Positions 24,901-32,801 are shown, counted from the first letter of the stretch. The stretch: DNA of 64,000 nt from Micromonospora sp. C28SCA-DRY-2 (GCF_030519475.1 NZ_JAUMKD010000002.1:739501-803500), one strand, 5' to 3'. Notes: a model not told the origin generated them from the letters alone. A program made the numbers and translations.

Positions 24901-25343
24901 GGCGCGGCGGCCCGTCGGGCGGTCCCCGTGGCACCGGCGATCAGCACCGGCAGGTCGCCGCGCCGGGCGTCGTCGTAGCCGGCCGCGACCAGTTCGGTGA
25001 CGTCGAAGAGCCGCCGGTCGACCCGGCCGGCCCGGATCAGCGGCAGGGCGTCGTGCGGCACGACGGAGAGGTGCCCCCGCTCCCGACCGGTGAGGAAGCG
25101 GACGCCGTCACGCCCCGGGCCCGGCCGTACGCTGGCGGAGCCGGTCGCGGTGACGGTGACCCGGTCGCCGGTGAGCAGGGTGACGGTGGCGGACCGCCCG
25201 GCGGTCGGCGCACCCGGCCGGGCGGCGGCGTCCGGCCCGGCCGTGGTGGGAGCGGTCGGGGTCTGCGCCACGGCCAGGCCCGGGGTGCCCAGCACCAGAC
25301 CGAGCGCGAGGCCGAGGCCGGCCAGTTTTCTGATTCGGTGCAA
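21999..25343 (-). CDS. secreted subtilisin-family serine peptidase (S8)
   Basis: A 1114-residue exported protease. A signal peptide is clear (RIRKLAGLGLALGLVLGTPGLAVAQT). The catalytic triad is intact: Asp in VAVLDTGVDAGHPDL, His in GHGTHVASI, Ser in GTSMAAPHVAG. The long C-terminal half has beta-sandwich-like segments and no obvious anchor, so it is probably released to the medium. TTG 25343 is the start, with GAGGAGG at good spacing. Its promoter carries a palindrome shared with the 55-residue gene. It is divergent from an acetyltransferase gene. Confidence 0.9.
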   Translation of the reverse strand: MHRIRKLAGLGLALGLVLGTPGLAVAQTPTAPTTAGPDAAARPGAPTAGRSATVTLLTGDRVTVTATGSASVRPGPGRDGVRFLTGRERGHLSVVPHDALPLIRAGRVDRRLFDVTELVAAGYDDARRGDLPVLIAGATGTARRAAAPAGVTVTRDLPAIGGVAARAAKQRTGELWAALTGAGARVDTAGGVDRVWLDGRRRITLEHSVPQIGAPAAHQAGFTGRGVRVAVLDTGVDAGHPDLAGRVAEARNFTEEAEPGDVIGHGTHVASIIAGGGAASGGRYRGVAPDATLLSGKVCETDWCTDSAILAGMQWAAVEQRADVINMSLTGGDTPEVDPLEAAVQALTAQTGALFVVSAGNDGGFAPVGSPGTADAALAVGAVDRDDALAPFSSRGPRVGDDALKPDLTAPGVAIVAARAADGVIGDPAGEGYVSLSGTSMAAPHVAGAAALLAQRHGDWTAGQLKATLMAAAKPHPEQTAYEQGAGRVDVARAIDQRVTSEPASVSFGRALWPHADDTPISREVTWRNAGPGELTLDLTVEATGPAGAPAPAGMFTLSANRVTVPAGGTATATVTADTRPDGPDGHYTGRIVARAGDTVAITPLAVNREVESYTLTVRHLGRDGAPTGQHSTTLAGLDGFVTHDLYDPDGTAELRVPKGRYGLSSYLFVVDGDQVTESALLARPELVLDRDTTITVDLRRAKPVRTTVPRRDATPALVDVGANWTATDGSSYSFGLLGFDFAGMASGQVGPAGSAERFVGTVSSQWADREAASSPYLYALSEGFPGRMPTGFDRHYRARDLATVTQRFRGGYPGLDAERMVYPHLEPDVGGWAVVLPTAVPGQRVEHYNTRGVRWSSELLFGVRTDDGWLEPRAALASEPRAHRAGRHLRESWNSAPYGPSFPAPRWPGQGVTRQGDVIVLDVPLHSDAEGHAGGSVADAARTALYRDGVLVGENAEPGYGEFEVPPGAAAYRLETLSRRGFTDLSTEVATAWTFRSRHVAGDDFARLPAMAIRFAPRLDAGNAAPAGRQFVIPVQVRRQPGAPGGRVAALTVEVSYDGGATWQRARVRPAGDGWTAGVRHPAGAGHVSLRATARDTAGNTVTTRIIQAYRLR

Positions 25344-25401
25344 CGGATCCTCCTCGTGAAGCGTTCAGCCACTGAGAGATACATTGACAACCGTCAGAAT
25401 T

Positions 25402-25422
25402 ACATACCGGGTATGCATAGTG
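25402..25422 (-). promoter_or_regulatory. -10 box and palindromic operator candidate for the subtilisin gene
   Basis: On the minus strand CACTAT (25417-25422) is followed one nt later by the palindrome CATACC-C-GGTATG (25403-25415). The 15-nt plus-strand sequence ACATACCGGGTATGC is identical to that at 19517-19531. Confidence 0.5.
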
Positions 25423-25470
25423 AAGTCGGAAAGATGACGGACTTGCCAACACGTCGACCGGGCGGGCGGG

Positions 25471-25476
25471 CATGAT
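25471..25476 (+). promoter_or_regulatory. -10 box candidate for the acetyltransferase gene
   Basis: CATGAT lies 6 nt before the GTG at 25483, in line with the leaderless pattern elsewhere in the window, though its first base is not T. Confidence 0.3.
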
Positions 25477-25482
25477 CGGCGG

Positions 25483-26040
25483 GTGACGTCCATGAGGGAA
25501 CGCATGCTCGCCGGCGAGCCGTACATCGCCGACGACCCGGCCATCGCCGCCGACCTCGACCGGGCCGCCCGCCTGATGGAGCGCTTCAACACCAGCCCCG
25601 CCGCCGACCCGGAACTCCGCCTCGCCGCGCTGCGCGAACTGCTCGGCGAGGTGGGCGAGGGGGCCTGGGTCCGGCCACCGTTCTACTGCGACTACGGCTG
25701 GCAGATCCGGCTCGGGCCGCGCACCTTCGTCAACTACCACGCGGTCTTCCTCGACGTCGCGCCGATCACGGTGGGCGCCGACGTCCAGGTCGGACCGAAC
25801 GTGCAACTGCTCACCCCGACCCACCCGGTGGAGCCGGAGCCCCGGCGGGCGAAGTGGGAGTCGGCCAAGCCGATCACCATCGGCGACAACGTCTGGCTCG
25901 GCGGCGGCGCGATCGTGCTCGCCGGGGTCACCGTCGGGGAGAACACGGTGGTCGGCGCCGGCGCGGTGGTGACCCGCGACCTGCCGCCCAACGTCGTCGC
26001 GGTCGGTAACCCAGCCCGCCCGGTACGCCAGCTCGACTGA
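25483..26040 (+). CDS. sugar O-acetyltransferase (maltose/NodL-type, left-handed beta-helix)
   Basis: A 185-residue hexapeptide acetyltransferase. The N-terminal maltose-acetyltransferase segment (RERMLAGEPYIADDP) is followed by hexapeptide repeats (ITVGADVQVGPNVQLLTPTHPV, ITIGDNVWLGGGAIVLAGVTVG, VVGAGAVVTRDLP); the catalytic His lies in TPTHPV. Acetyl-CoA is the donor; the sugar acceptor is unknown. The start may be GTG 25483 or ATG 25492; neither has a good ribosome site, and CATGAT 6 nt before GTG 25483 supports that one. Confidence 0.9.
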   Translation: MTSMRERMLAGEPYIADDPAIAADLDRAARLMERFNTSPAADPELRLAALRELLGEVGEGAWVRPPFYCDYGWQIRLGPRTFVNYHAVFLDVAPITVGADVQVGPNVQLLTPTHPVEPEPRRAKWESAKPITIGDNVWLGGGAIVLAGVTVGENTVVGAGAVVTRDLPPNVVAVGNPARPVRQLD

Positions 26041-26142
26041 CGCGATCAAGGTCTCTACCTGCACAAACAGCCCCTCGGTGGATGGCGGACCGCCCCGGAA
26101 CCAGGCACTGTGGGTGGTGACGTCGTCACCCGGGAGGCGGGG

Positions 26143-28788
26143 ATGGTCGGTCGCGTCCTCGAACTGCGCGTGCACGGGGTGTCCAACACCCCGCCGCACC
26201 AGACCCTCGGCCTGCGCGGCGAGGCGGGCGCCGAACCGCCCCGGCCGTGGCTGGTCGCCGGTGGCCCGGTCACCGGTTTCTACCGTTCCTCGGCCACCGG
26301 CCCGGACGACCCGGTGGTCGTCGAGGCGTACAGCTGGGGGCAGTTGACCTCGGGCGCGCGGACCGCGCGCGACGTCGAGCGGGCCCTGTGGACGCTGCTG
26401 CTCCCGTTCACCCTGGCCAACGTCGCGCTGCACGCCCGGCCGGAGATCCCGGCCGACCCGGACACCGAGCGCTGGCGCAGCCGCGCCGGCCTCACCGCCT
26501 GGCTGATCCGGCTCTTCTGCCTCAGCATGACCGGCACCCTGATGCTCACCCTGTCCGGCGTGGGCGTCGACCTGATCGGCTGGCAGTGCGTCGACCGGGA
26601 GTGCCTGGCCCGGGTCCCCGGCCCCTGGGAGTTCCTCGCCCACGGCTGGTGGCGCGAGGGCGCCCGGTCGCTCGCCGTCGGCCTGCTCGTACCGCTCGGC
26701 CTGCTCACCGTGCTGGGCCTGGTGGCCTGGCGGACCTACCAGTACGAGGCGGAGATGCCGGCCGCCCCGACCGCCCCGGTGACCGGCCGGACACCCGCCG
26801 AGGCGCCGGCGGACGGACCGGCCGACGGAGCGCCCGCCGTGCCGCAGCCGGAGACGGCGGCGCCCCCGCCGGAGCCGCCCCCGACCCGGCCGGTGAACCC
26901 CTTGCAGGACCCCACCTTCTGGTCCGGCGAGGGCCAGCTGCGCCGGGCCGGCCTGCTGCACCTGTGCACCGGCGCCGCCGTCGCGGCCGCCGTGCCGCTC
27001 GGCGCGGTGCTCGCCCTGGACCCGCCGCGCGGGCCGCGCGCCGCGCTCGCCTGGGCGACGGTCGCCTGCCTCGCCGCGGTGCTGCTCGCCACCGTGGTGG
27101 TGCTCGGCCGGCCGTGGCTGACCCGGCGCGCGGGACACACCCCGCTGGGCCGGCTGAGCGGCGGCCTGATCGCGCTCACCGGGCTCGGGCTGGCCGGCAC
27201 CGTGCTGCTCCTGCTGCTGCCGGACGGCCCCGCCGGCACCCCGCTGGCCGCGCTGCGCCCACCGGCCGGCTGCGCCCGGGACGCCGCCGGACCCGGCTGC
27301 GGCGCCGACCGCTCGCTGCCCGGCTTCGACTGGATCATCACCTGGCTGGGCACCGGCCAACTGCTGCTGCTGATCGCCATCGGCGCGGTGTCCCGGTCCG
27401 GCCGGCGGGCGCTGGCGGTGCCGCTCGCCGCCGGCCTGCTGCTCGCCCTCGGCACCGGCTGGATCTCCGGATGGCTGCCCGGCCTGCCGGCCGCCCCGCG
27501 GCGGCTGGAGATCTGGCTGGTCGCCCTGGTGGCGATCGGGCTGGCCGGCACCGGCCTGCTGCTGCCCCGGACCCGGTCCGCCGCGGACACCCAGCCGCTG
27601 GCGGCGCACACCGACCTGGCCTGGGGCGGTCGCGCACCGGCGGTGATCGCCGGCTTCGGCTGGGTGCTCTGCGTCTCCTACAGCGGCGGGCTGCTCTACT
27701 GGGTCACCGACCGGCTCGACACCGCCCCGTCCGGTGCCCCGCCCACCGTGGTGCCGCCGGTGCCGGTGATGTGGGCCGGGCTGGCCTTCGCCGTCGCGCT
27801 GCTGGCCCTGGCCGGCACGGTGGCCGTGGCCGGCCTGCTCTTCCACCGGCTGCGCCGCCAGGAGTACGCCGCGCTGGCGCCGACCGGGCACGCGCTCTCC
27901 GACCACGACCTGCGCCGCGGCCGGGACGTCAGCGCCTTCCGGGCGCTGCACCGCCTCGTCGGCGAGCACGGCCTGCGGCTGGTCGGTGGGTACGCCGTCG
28001 CCGCCACGGTGCTGGTCACGCTCGGCTGCGCCGCCGTGCTCACCCGGTCCCCGCCGCACCCGGTGACCGCGACCGGCGGCGCGGCGGTGGTCCGGGCGGT
28101 GGCCGACGCGGGCGACGCCCTGCTCGGCTGGCTGCCGGCGCTGGTCGCCACCATCGGCCTGCTGGTCTACCGCAACGACACGGTGCGCCGTACGGTCGGC
28201 GTGATCTGGGACGTGGGCACCTTCTGGCCCCGCGCCGCGCACCCGCTGGCCCCGCCGAGCTACGCCGAGCGGGCCGTGCCGGAACTGCAGACCCGCACCG
28301 CCGGGCTGCTGGCGCTGACCCCGCACGATCCCCGCCGGATGGACGGGATCATCCTCTCCGGACACAGCCAGGGCACCGTGCTCTGCGCGGCGGTGATCCT
28401 CCAGTTGCCGGCCCGGTGGCGACGGCGGATCTGGTTCTTCTCCTACGGCTGCCAGCTCACCCGGCTCTACGGGCGGGTCTTCCCGGCGTACTTCGGGCCG
28501 GAGCGGTTGCCGGCGCTGGCCGAGGCGCTGCGCCGGCCGGGCGGGGGCACCGGCTGGACGAACTTCTGGCGGGACACCGACCCGCTCGGCTGGCCGGTCA
28601 CCGCCGGGGAACGCGACGTGGCCGTCCGCGACCCGGAGGCGCTGCACCCGAGTGCCGGCGAGGTGGCCGACCCGCCGATCCGCAACCACAGCGGCTACCC
28701 GGAGTCGTCCGAGTTCCACCGGGAACGGTCCCGGGTGGCCTGGCTGCTGCGGCGGGCGGTGCCGTCACCCCGGCGGGGGTTCGGCTAG
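26143..28788 (+). CDS. large polytopic membrane protein with hydrolase-like ends
   Basis: An 881-residue protein. The N-terminus has RVLELRVHGVSNTPP, a strand plus oxyanion-like segment as in serine hydrolases. About twelve membrane helices follow, with a Pro/Ala-rich loop (~residues 200-255) between the second and third. The C-terminal ~180 residues carry the nucleophile-elbow motif GHSQGT (GxSxG). It looks as if an alpha/beta-hydrolase is split by a membrane domain. It could be a membrane-bound lipase or esterase; the substrate is unknown. GGGAGG sits 5 nt before ATG 26143. Its last 24 bp overlap the convergent kinase gene. Confidence 0.75.
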   Translation: MVGRVLELRVHGVSNTPPHQTLGLRGEAGAEPPRPWLVAGGPVTGFYRSSATGPDDPVVVEAYSWGQLTSGARTARDVERALWTLLLPFTLANVALHARPEIPADPDTERWRSRAGLTAWLIRLFCLSMTGTLMLTLSGVGVDLIGWQCVDRECLARVPGPWEFLAHGWWREGARSLAVGLLVPLGLLTVLGLVAWRTYQYEAEMPAAPTAPVTGRTPAEAPADGPADGAPAVPQPETAAPPPEPPPTRPVNPLQDPTFWSGEGQLRRAGLLHLCTGAAVAAAVPLGAVLALDPPRGPRAALAWATVACLAAVLLATVVVLGRPWLTRRAGHTPLGRLSGGLIALTGLGLAGTVLLLLLPDGPAGTPLAALRPPAGCARDAAGPGCGADRSLPGFDWIITWLGTGQLLLLIAIGAVSRSGRRALAVPLAAGLLLALGTGWISGWLPGLPAAPRRLEIWLVALVAIGLAGTGLLLPRTRSAADTQPLAAHTDLAWGGRAPAVIAGFGWVLCVSYSGGLLYWVTDRLDTAPSGAPPTVVPPVPVMWAGLAFAVALLALAGTVAVAGLLFHRLRRQEYAALAPTGHALSDHDLRRGRDVSAFRALHRLVGEHGLRLVGGYAVAATVLVTLGCAAVLTRSPPHPVTATGGAAVVRAVADAGDALLGWLPALVATIGLLVYRNDTVRRTVGVIWDVGTFWPRAAHPLAPPSYAERAVPELQTRTAGLLALTPHDPRRMDGIILSGHSQGTVLCAAVILQLPARWRRRIWFFSYGCQLTRLYGRVFPAYFGPERLPALAEALRRPGGGTGWTNFWRDTDPLGWPVTAGERDVAVRDPEALHPSAGEVADPPIRNHSGYPESSEFHRERSRVAWLLRRAVPSPRRGFG

Positions 28789-29412
28789 CCGGACCACCAG
28801 GTCGGCCCGGTCGGCGGTGCCGACGACCAGGCTGGCGTTGGCCTCGTCGCTGCCCATCGCCCAGGCCCGGGCCTGCTCCGGCGACCGCCCGTACGCCACG
28901 TGCCGGGCGGTCAGCCGGCGCAGCCGCAGCTCGGCGTCCAGGTCGAGGAACCACGCCTCGTGCAGCAGCGCCCGCACCTCCTCCCAGGGGAAGTCGGGCA
29001 GCAGCAGGTAGTTGCCCTCGGTGACCACCAGCCGCACCTCCGGCGGCACCTCGATCGCACCGGCGATCGGCTCCTCCAGGTCGCGGCGGAACGCCGGCGC
29101 CCACACCGAGGTCGGCTCCAGCCGGCGCAACCGGCGCAGCAGCGAGACGTAGCCGTTCGCGTCGAAGGTGTCCACCGCGCCCTTGCGGTCGGCCCGGCCC
29201 AGCCGGTGCAGCTCGGACTGGGCGAGGTGGAAGCCGTCCATCGGCACCAGCCGGGCGGCCGGGCCGACCGCCGCGACGATCCGCTCGGCCAGCGTCGACT
29301 TGCCCGCGCCGGGCGCGCCGGCGATGCCGAGCAGCTGCCGCGGACCGGCCTCGGCGAGGGCTCGCGCCCGCGCCACCAGCTCGTCGACGGGGAGCACCCG
29401 GGCCGCCGGCAT
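28765..29412 (-). CDS. nucleoside/uridine-kinase-like P-loop protein
   Basis: A 215-residue P-loop kinase. Walker A GAPGAGKST (~residues 32-40), then PMDGFHLA and FDANGYVSLLRRL, typical of the uridine kinase/phosphoribulokinase-like group (YfdX/frcK-like proteins). VTEGNYLLLPDFPW is the second conserved block. The substrate is unclear: a nucleoside, pantothenate or a sugar is possible. Its ATG shares one base with the stop of the SIMPL gene (TGATG), so the two are co-translated. The 3' end overlaps the convergent membrane-hydrolase gene by 24 bp. Confidence 0.8.
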   Translation of the reverse strand: MPAARVLPVDELVARARALAEAGPRQLLGIAGAPGAGKSTLAERIVAAVGPAARLVPMDGFHLAQSELHRLGRADRKGAVDTFDANGYVSLLRRLRRLEPTSVWAPAFRRDLEEPIAGAIEVPPEVRLVVTEGNYLLLPDFPWEEVRALLHEAWFLDLDAELRLRRLTARHVAYGRSPEQARAWAMGSDEANASLVVGTADRADLVVRLAEPPPG

Positions 29413-30050
29413 CAGCCCAGTACCGGCTCGCTGATCGCGAACCGTGCCTGCACGGTCGCCTGGACGGGCTGCGGCTGCGGGTCGAGTTCCAGCTCCGGCG
29501 GGCCGCCCGCGGCCTCCTGGTACGCGGCCCGGGCGAACATCGGCCGCTCGGTCGCGCCGGCGTCGGCCAGCTCGATCAGGGCGGTCACCCGGGCGCCGAG
29601 CGCCTCGGCGTACTCGCGGGCGCGCAGCAGCGCGTCGGCGATCGCGGCGTGCCGGGCCTCCCGGTGCACCGGGCTGTCCGGGCGCAGCGACCACCAGGGC
29701 CCCGCCACCTCGACCTGGTCCTGGTCGGCCAGGCGGAGCATAAGCTCGCCCAGCGCGGTGAAGTCGCTGAGCGTCACGGTGGTGGTCACGCTGCCGTGCC
29801 AGGCCACCACCCGCTCTGTGGCGCGCCGGGTCTCCGGCCGCACCCGCAGCTCGCCGGTCTCCCGGCGCTCGATGGTCGGGCCGTACCCGTCGAGCAGCAC
29901 CCGGATCGCGGCGGCCCGCTCGGCCAGCCGGGCCAGGGTGGCCTCGCGGTCGCGGTCGCGGGCCCGCGCGGTCACCGCGAACCGGGCGATCTCCGGCGGC
30001 ACCTCCCGGTACGCCTCGCCACGTACCGCCACCACCGGCCCGTCCACCAT
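29412..30050 (-). CDS. SIMPL-domain (DUF541) protein
   Basis: A 212-residue SIMPL (signalling molecule associated with mouse pelle-like kinase) domain protein: VVAVRGEAYREVPPEIARFAVTARA near the N-terminus, then a helical middle and VQATVQARFAISEP at the end. No signal peptide is seen, in contrast to Gram-negative periplasmic members. The role is unknown. It is coupled to the kinase gene by a TGATG overlap. ATG 30050 has GTGAGG at short spacing, and TAGGGT 6 nt upstream also allows a leaderless start. Confidence 0.8.
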   Translation of the reverse strand: MVDGPVVAVRGEAYREVPPEIARFAVTARARDRDREATLARLAERAAAIRVLLDGYGPTIERRETGELRVRPETRRATERVVAWHGSVTTTVTLSDFTALGELMLRLADQDQVEVAGPWWSLRPDSPVHREARHAAIADALLRAREYAEALGARVTALIELADAGATERPMFARAAYQEAAGGPPELELDPQPQPVQATVQARFAISEPVLG

Positions 30051-30056
30051 GTCCTC

Positions 30057-30062
30057 ACCCTA
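30057..30062 (-). promoter_or_regulatory. -10 box for SIMPL gene
   Basis: TAGGGT on the minus strand, 6 nt before the ATG at 30050. Confidence 0.4.
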
Positions 30063-30124
30063 ACGGCGACCCGACCGCCGTGCGCCCGATGCCCGACCGC
30101 CGACGCCCGGCCGCCGGGCCGGGT

Positions 30125-31159
30125 TCAGGGCGGCCCGGGGGCCGCCGGCTCGTCGGGGCGGTGGCCGGTGTACGACACCGTGCCGGCGTCGACCCGGCAC
30201 CGGGTCAGGTAGCCGCCCGCCGCGCCCAGCTCCAGCAGGTAGGCCAGCTCGGCCGCGTGGTCGCCGTCGACCGGGAAGTCCCGGTGGTGCGGGTGCAGGT
30301 CCCGGTCGAGCAGGGCGGTGCGCAGCTCCCGGGCCCGCCGGTAGTACCCGACCAGGGCGTCCATGTCGTCCCCGCGCAGCGCGGCGGCCAACTCGCCGAG
30401 CACGGCGGTCACCTGGTCGAGCTGGCGGACCACCTGCTCCCGGTTGTTGAAGAGCATGTCCGCCGTACGCTTCGCCGGCGTGCCGGCCACCCGGGTGCCG
30501 TCCCGGAAACTGCCCGCCGCGAGCCCGAGCACCGCGTCGCGGACCGCCGAGCCGGCGACCGCGCCGGCGAGCCCGCCGGCCAGCAGGTGTGGCACGTGCG
30601 AGGAGAGCGCGACCACCGAGTCGTGCACCGACGGGGACATCGGCACCACCCGGGCGGCGAAGACGTCCAGCACCAGGTCGACCAGGAGCCGGAACGCCGG
30701 CAGCCCCTCGGCGGCCGGGCAGAGCACCCAGGCCGCCCCCTCGAACAGCGCCGGGACGGCGGCGGTCAGCCCGGAGCGCTCGGTGCCCGCCATCGGGTGG
30801 CCGGGCACGAACCGGTCGGTCAGCCCGTGTTCGACGGCGAACGCCGACACCGAGCCCTTGGTGCTGCCGACGTCGGTGACCACGCAGCCGTCGGGGGCGT
30901 ACTTGGCGACGGTGAGCAGGGTTTCCGGCAGGGTCGGCAGCGGCCCGCAGAGGAACACGACGTCGCGGTCCCGGAGCGCCTCGCCGAGGTCGTCGGGGAA
31001 GCTCACGCCGTGCCGGCGCCCCTCCACCCGGGTCGCCGCGTCCGGGTCCCAGCCGGTGACCGGCACGCCCGACTCGTGCAGCCGGAGCAGGATCGACCCG
31101 CCGATGAGACCGGTGCCCACCACGGCGGCCCGCAACTGCCCACCGGGCCTGTCCACCAT
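30125..31159 (-). CDS. tyrA: prephenate dehydrogenase TyrA
   Basis: A 344-residue NAD-dependent enzyme that oxidises prephenate to 4-hydroxyphenylpyruvate on the tyrosine route. The N-terminal Rossmann motif is AAVVGTGLIGGSILLRL; conserved TyrA blocks TDVGSTKGS, GHPMAGTERSG and ALSSHVPHLLAGGLA (catalytic His region) follow. The C-terminal ~60 residues are not ACT-like by eye. ATG 31159 shares a base with the stop of the 2-TM gene (TGATG) and has GAGGTG upstream, so pheA, the 2-TM gene and tyrA form one tightly coupled operon. Confidence 0.92.
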   Translation of the reverse strand: MVDRPGGQLRAAVVGTGLIGGSILLRLHESGVPVTGWDPDAATRVEGRRHGVSFPDDLGEALRDRDVVFLCGPLPTLPETLLTVAKYAPDGCVVTDVGSTKGSVSAFAVEHGLTDRFVPGHPMAGTERSGLTAAVPALFEGAAWVLCPAAEGLPAFRLLVDLVLDVFAARVVPMSPSVHDSVVALSSHVPHLLAGGLAGAVAGSAVRDAVLGLAAGSFRDGTRVAGTPAKRTADMLFNNREQVVRQLDQVTAVLGELAAALRGDDMDALVGYYRRARELRTALLDRDLHPHHRDFPVDGDHAAELAYLLELGAAGGYLTRCRVDAGTVSYTGHRPDEPAAPGPP

Positions 31160-31770
31160 CACGCACCTCGGCGTTTCGGTCGGTACAAGTCGAGGACACC
31201 CCGACTCGGTTCGGCGCCGAGGATATCGCTTTTCCAGTACCCCTTCATGGCCCACTCGCTCAGCGGCGTGAGGGTCAGCATGCCGCTGCGCGGCTCGTAG
31301 TCCGCGTGCGAACCGGCGACCTTGTAGATCAACTCGACCTGGCCCTTGTCGTACGTCACGCCGACCGACGAGACGGTGGCGAAGCAGCGGGCCACGAAAC
31401 CGGGCTCGCCGCGCACCGCCGCCAGCGTGTCCGCCTCGGTCCGGTAGAGCTGCACCGAGTAGGTCAGCTCGCCGCCGCGCAGGTCGATCCGGGCCAGGCC
31501 CCAGTTGCCCGACGACGACTCGTAGACCCACTGGCCGAGCACCGGCCAGGCCCAGATCAGCAGGAACAGCCGCTGCACCACGCCGCCGATCAGGGCCAGG
31601 CTGAGCGCCGAGATGAGCACCGCGGTGGCCTTGCTGCGCAGGTCGGGCAGGTCGGCGCGTTGCAGCACGGCGACGTTGAGCACGCTGAAGACCACCGCAG
31701 CGGTGGCCAGCGACGCCTGCCGCACCCCGTCGATGTTCCGGTCCCGCAGCAGCGGGTGGAGGTAGCGCAC
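31159..31770 (-). CDS. two-TM, beta-rich membrane protein of unknown function between pheA and tyrA
   Basis: A 203-residue protein. Two hydrophobic helices (~19-38, ~48-78) are followed by ~125 residues rich in beta strands (GNWGLARIDLRGGELTYSVQLY; VGVTYDKGQVELIYKV; SGMLTLTPLSEWAMKGYW; RGVLDLYRP). The order GxW, LxYxY-like strand, G-x-L-x-L, G-x-Y/W and G-x-L-x-L-Y-R recalls the S-2TMbeta (Cap15) effector fold, but this is only a by-eye likeness. The GTG start is 3 nt after the pheA stop and its stop overlaps tyrA, so it is translated with aromatic amino acid genes. No cyclic-nucleotide synthase is nearby. Confidence 0.8.
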   Translation of the reverse strand: MRYLHPLLRDRNIDGVRQASLATAAVVFSVLNVAVLQRADLPDLRSKATAVLISALSLALIGGVVQRLFLLIWAWPVLGQWVYESSSGNWGLARIDLRGGELTYSVQLYRTEADTLAAVRGEPGFVARCFATVSSVGVTYDKGQVELIYKVAGSHADYEPRSGMLTLTPLSEWAMKGYWKSDILGAEPSRGVLDLYRPKRRGA

Positions 31771-31773
31771 GCC

Positions 31774-32751
31774 TCAGCCCACCCGCACGTCGCCGGGGAA
31801 GATCCGCCCGAGCGCCTCCAGGTCGGCCAGCCCGAGGCTGCCGGCCGGCGGTTGGAGGACCCGCTGGGCGTCCGCGCCGGCGCTCAGGTGGTCGGAGAGG
31901 TAGCTGCCCAGGTGCTTCACCCGGATGCCCTCGTAGAGCAGGTTGGTGACCGCGCGGGCCAGGCTGGCCGAGCGGCGGTGCTGGTCGACCGTGGCGACGA
32001 AGACGTAGCGGCCGGCGAAGCCCGGCAGCGGCCGGGAGGCCAGCGAGACGATGTCGATCCCGCGGTCGGCGAACTGGGTGCAGAGTTCGGCCAGCACCCC
32101 CGGCCGGGACCAGCTCGGGGTCAACGCCACTGTCGTCTTCCAGGTGAGCCCGGCGTCGTCGGGCGGCGGTGGCGGCTCGGGCCGGTCGGCCCGGCCGAGC
32201 CAGACGAACCGGGTGTACGCCCCGGGGTGGTCCTCCACCGCCCGGTCGCGAACCCGCACCGGATACACCTCGTCCAGCCCGGGCGCGCCGATCGCGACCA
32301 GCCCGGGCCGCTCGGCGGCGGCCCGCACCGCCGCGGCCGTGCTCGGGAAGTGCTCCACCGGCAGGCCGGTGCCGGCCACGTAACGGGTGCACTGGGCGAG
32401 GCCGTGCGGGTGACTGCCGACCGCGGTCGGCGGGGCGTCCCCGGCCGCGGCGTACGCGTCGAAGGTGATCCGCACCGAGCTCTCCCGGCGGATGAGCAGC
32501 GGGTCCGCCCGGAAGACGATCTGGTCGAGGCTCGCCGTGACGATCCCCTCGACGGTGTTCTCGATCGGCACCACGCCGTAGTCGTACCGGCCCTGCGTGA
32601 CGCCGGCGATCACGGCGCCGATGGTCGCCTCCGGCACCAGCTCGGCCCCGGGCAGGTTCCGGGCGGCCTGGTGGGTGAAGGTGCCCTCCGGGCCGAGGAA
32701 GCCGACCGTCGTCCGCCCGCTGCCGGCACTGACGATGCCGCCGTCCACCAC
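31774..32751 (-). CDS. pheA: prephenate dehydratase PheA
   Basis: A 325-residue enzyme that converts prephenate to phenylpyruvate. The PDT domain is clear: VGFLGPEGTFTHQAA, VVPIENTVEG, and TRFVWLGR at its end (the TRF catalytic block). A C-terminal ACT domain (TTVALTPSWSRPGVLAELC...SRPLPGFAGRYVF) should bind phenylalanine for feedback control. GTG 32751 is chosen since GGGGGGAG lies just upstream; a longer GTG start at 32778 is possible. First gene of a three-gene operon; TAGTCT (32802-32807) may be its -10 box. Confidence 0.92.
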   Translation of the reverse strand: MVDGGIVSAGSGRTTVGFLGPEGTFTHQAARNLPGAELVPEATIGAVIAGVTQGRYDYGVVPIENTVEGIVTASLDQIVFRADPLLIRRESSVRITFDAYAAAGDAPPTAVGSHPHGLAQCTRYVAGTGLPVEHFPSTAAAVRAAAERPGLVAIGAPGLDEVYPVRVRDRAVEDHPGAYTRFVWLGRADRPEPPPPPDDAGLTWKTTVALTPSWSRPGVLAELCTQFADRGIDIVSLASRPLPGFAGRYVFVATVDQHRRSASLARAVTNLLYEGIRVKHLGSYLSDHLSAGADAQRVLQPPAGSLGLADLEALGRIFPGDVRVG

Positions 32752-32801
32752 CGCACTCCCCCCACACCGTCCGCCCACGGGGCGCGTCCACCCGAGGGTG
32801 C

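Noticed and set aside
22080..25475. 1131-codon plus-strand frame opposite the subtilisin gene
   Set aside because: The minus strand holds a complete signal peptide and catalytic triad, so this frame is a shadow.
31159..31770. A full CBASS defence operon around the Cap15-like protein
   Set aside because: No CD-NTase, Cap2/Cap3 or other defence gene is within the window; neighbours are pheA and tyrA, so only the fold likeness is reported.
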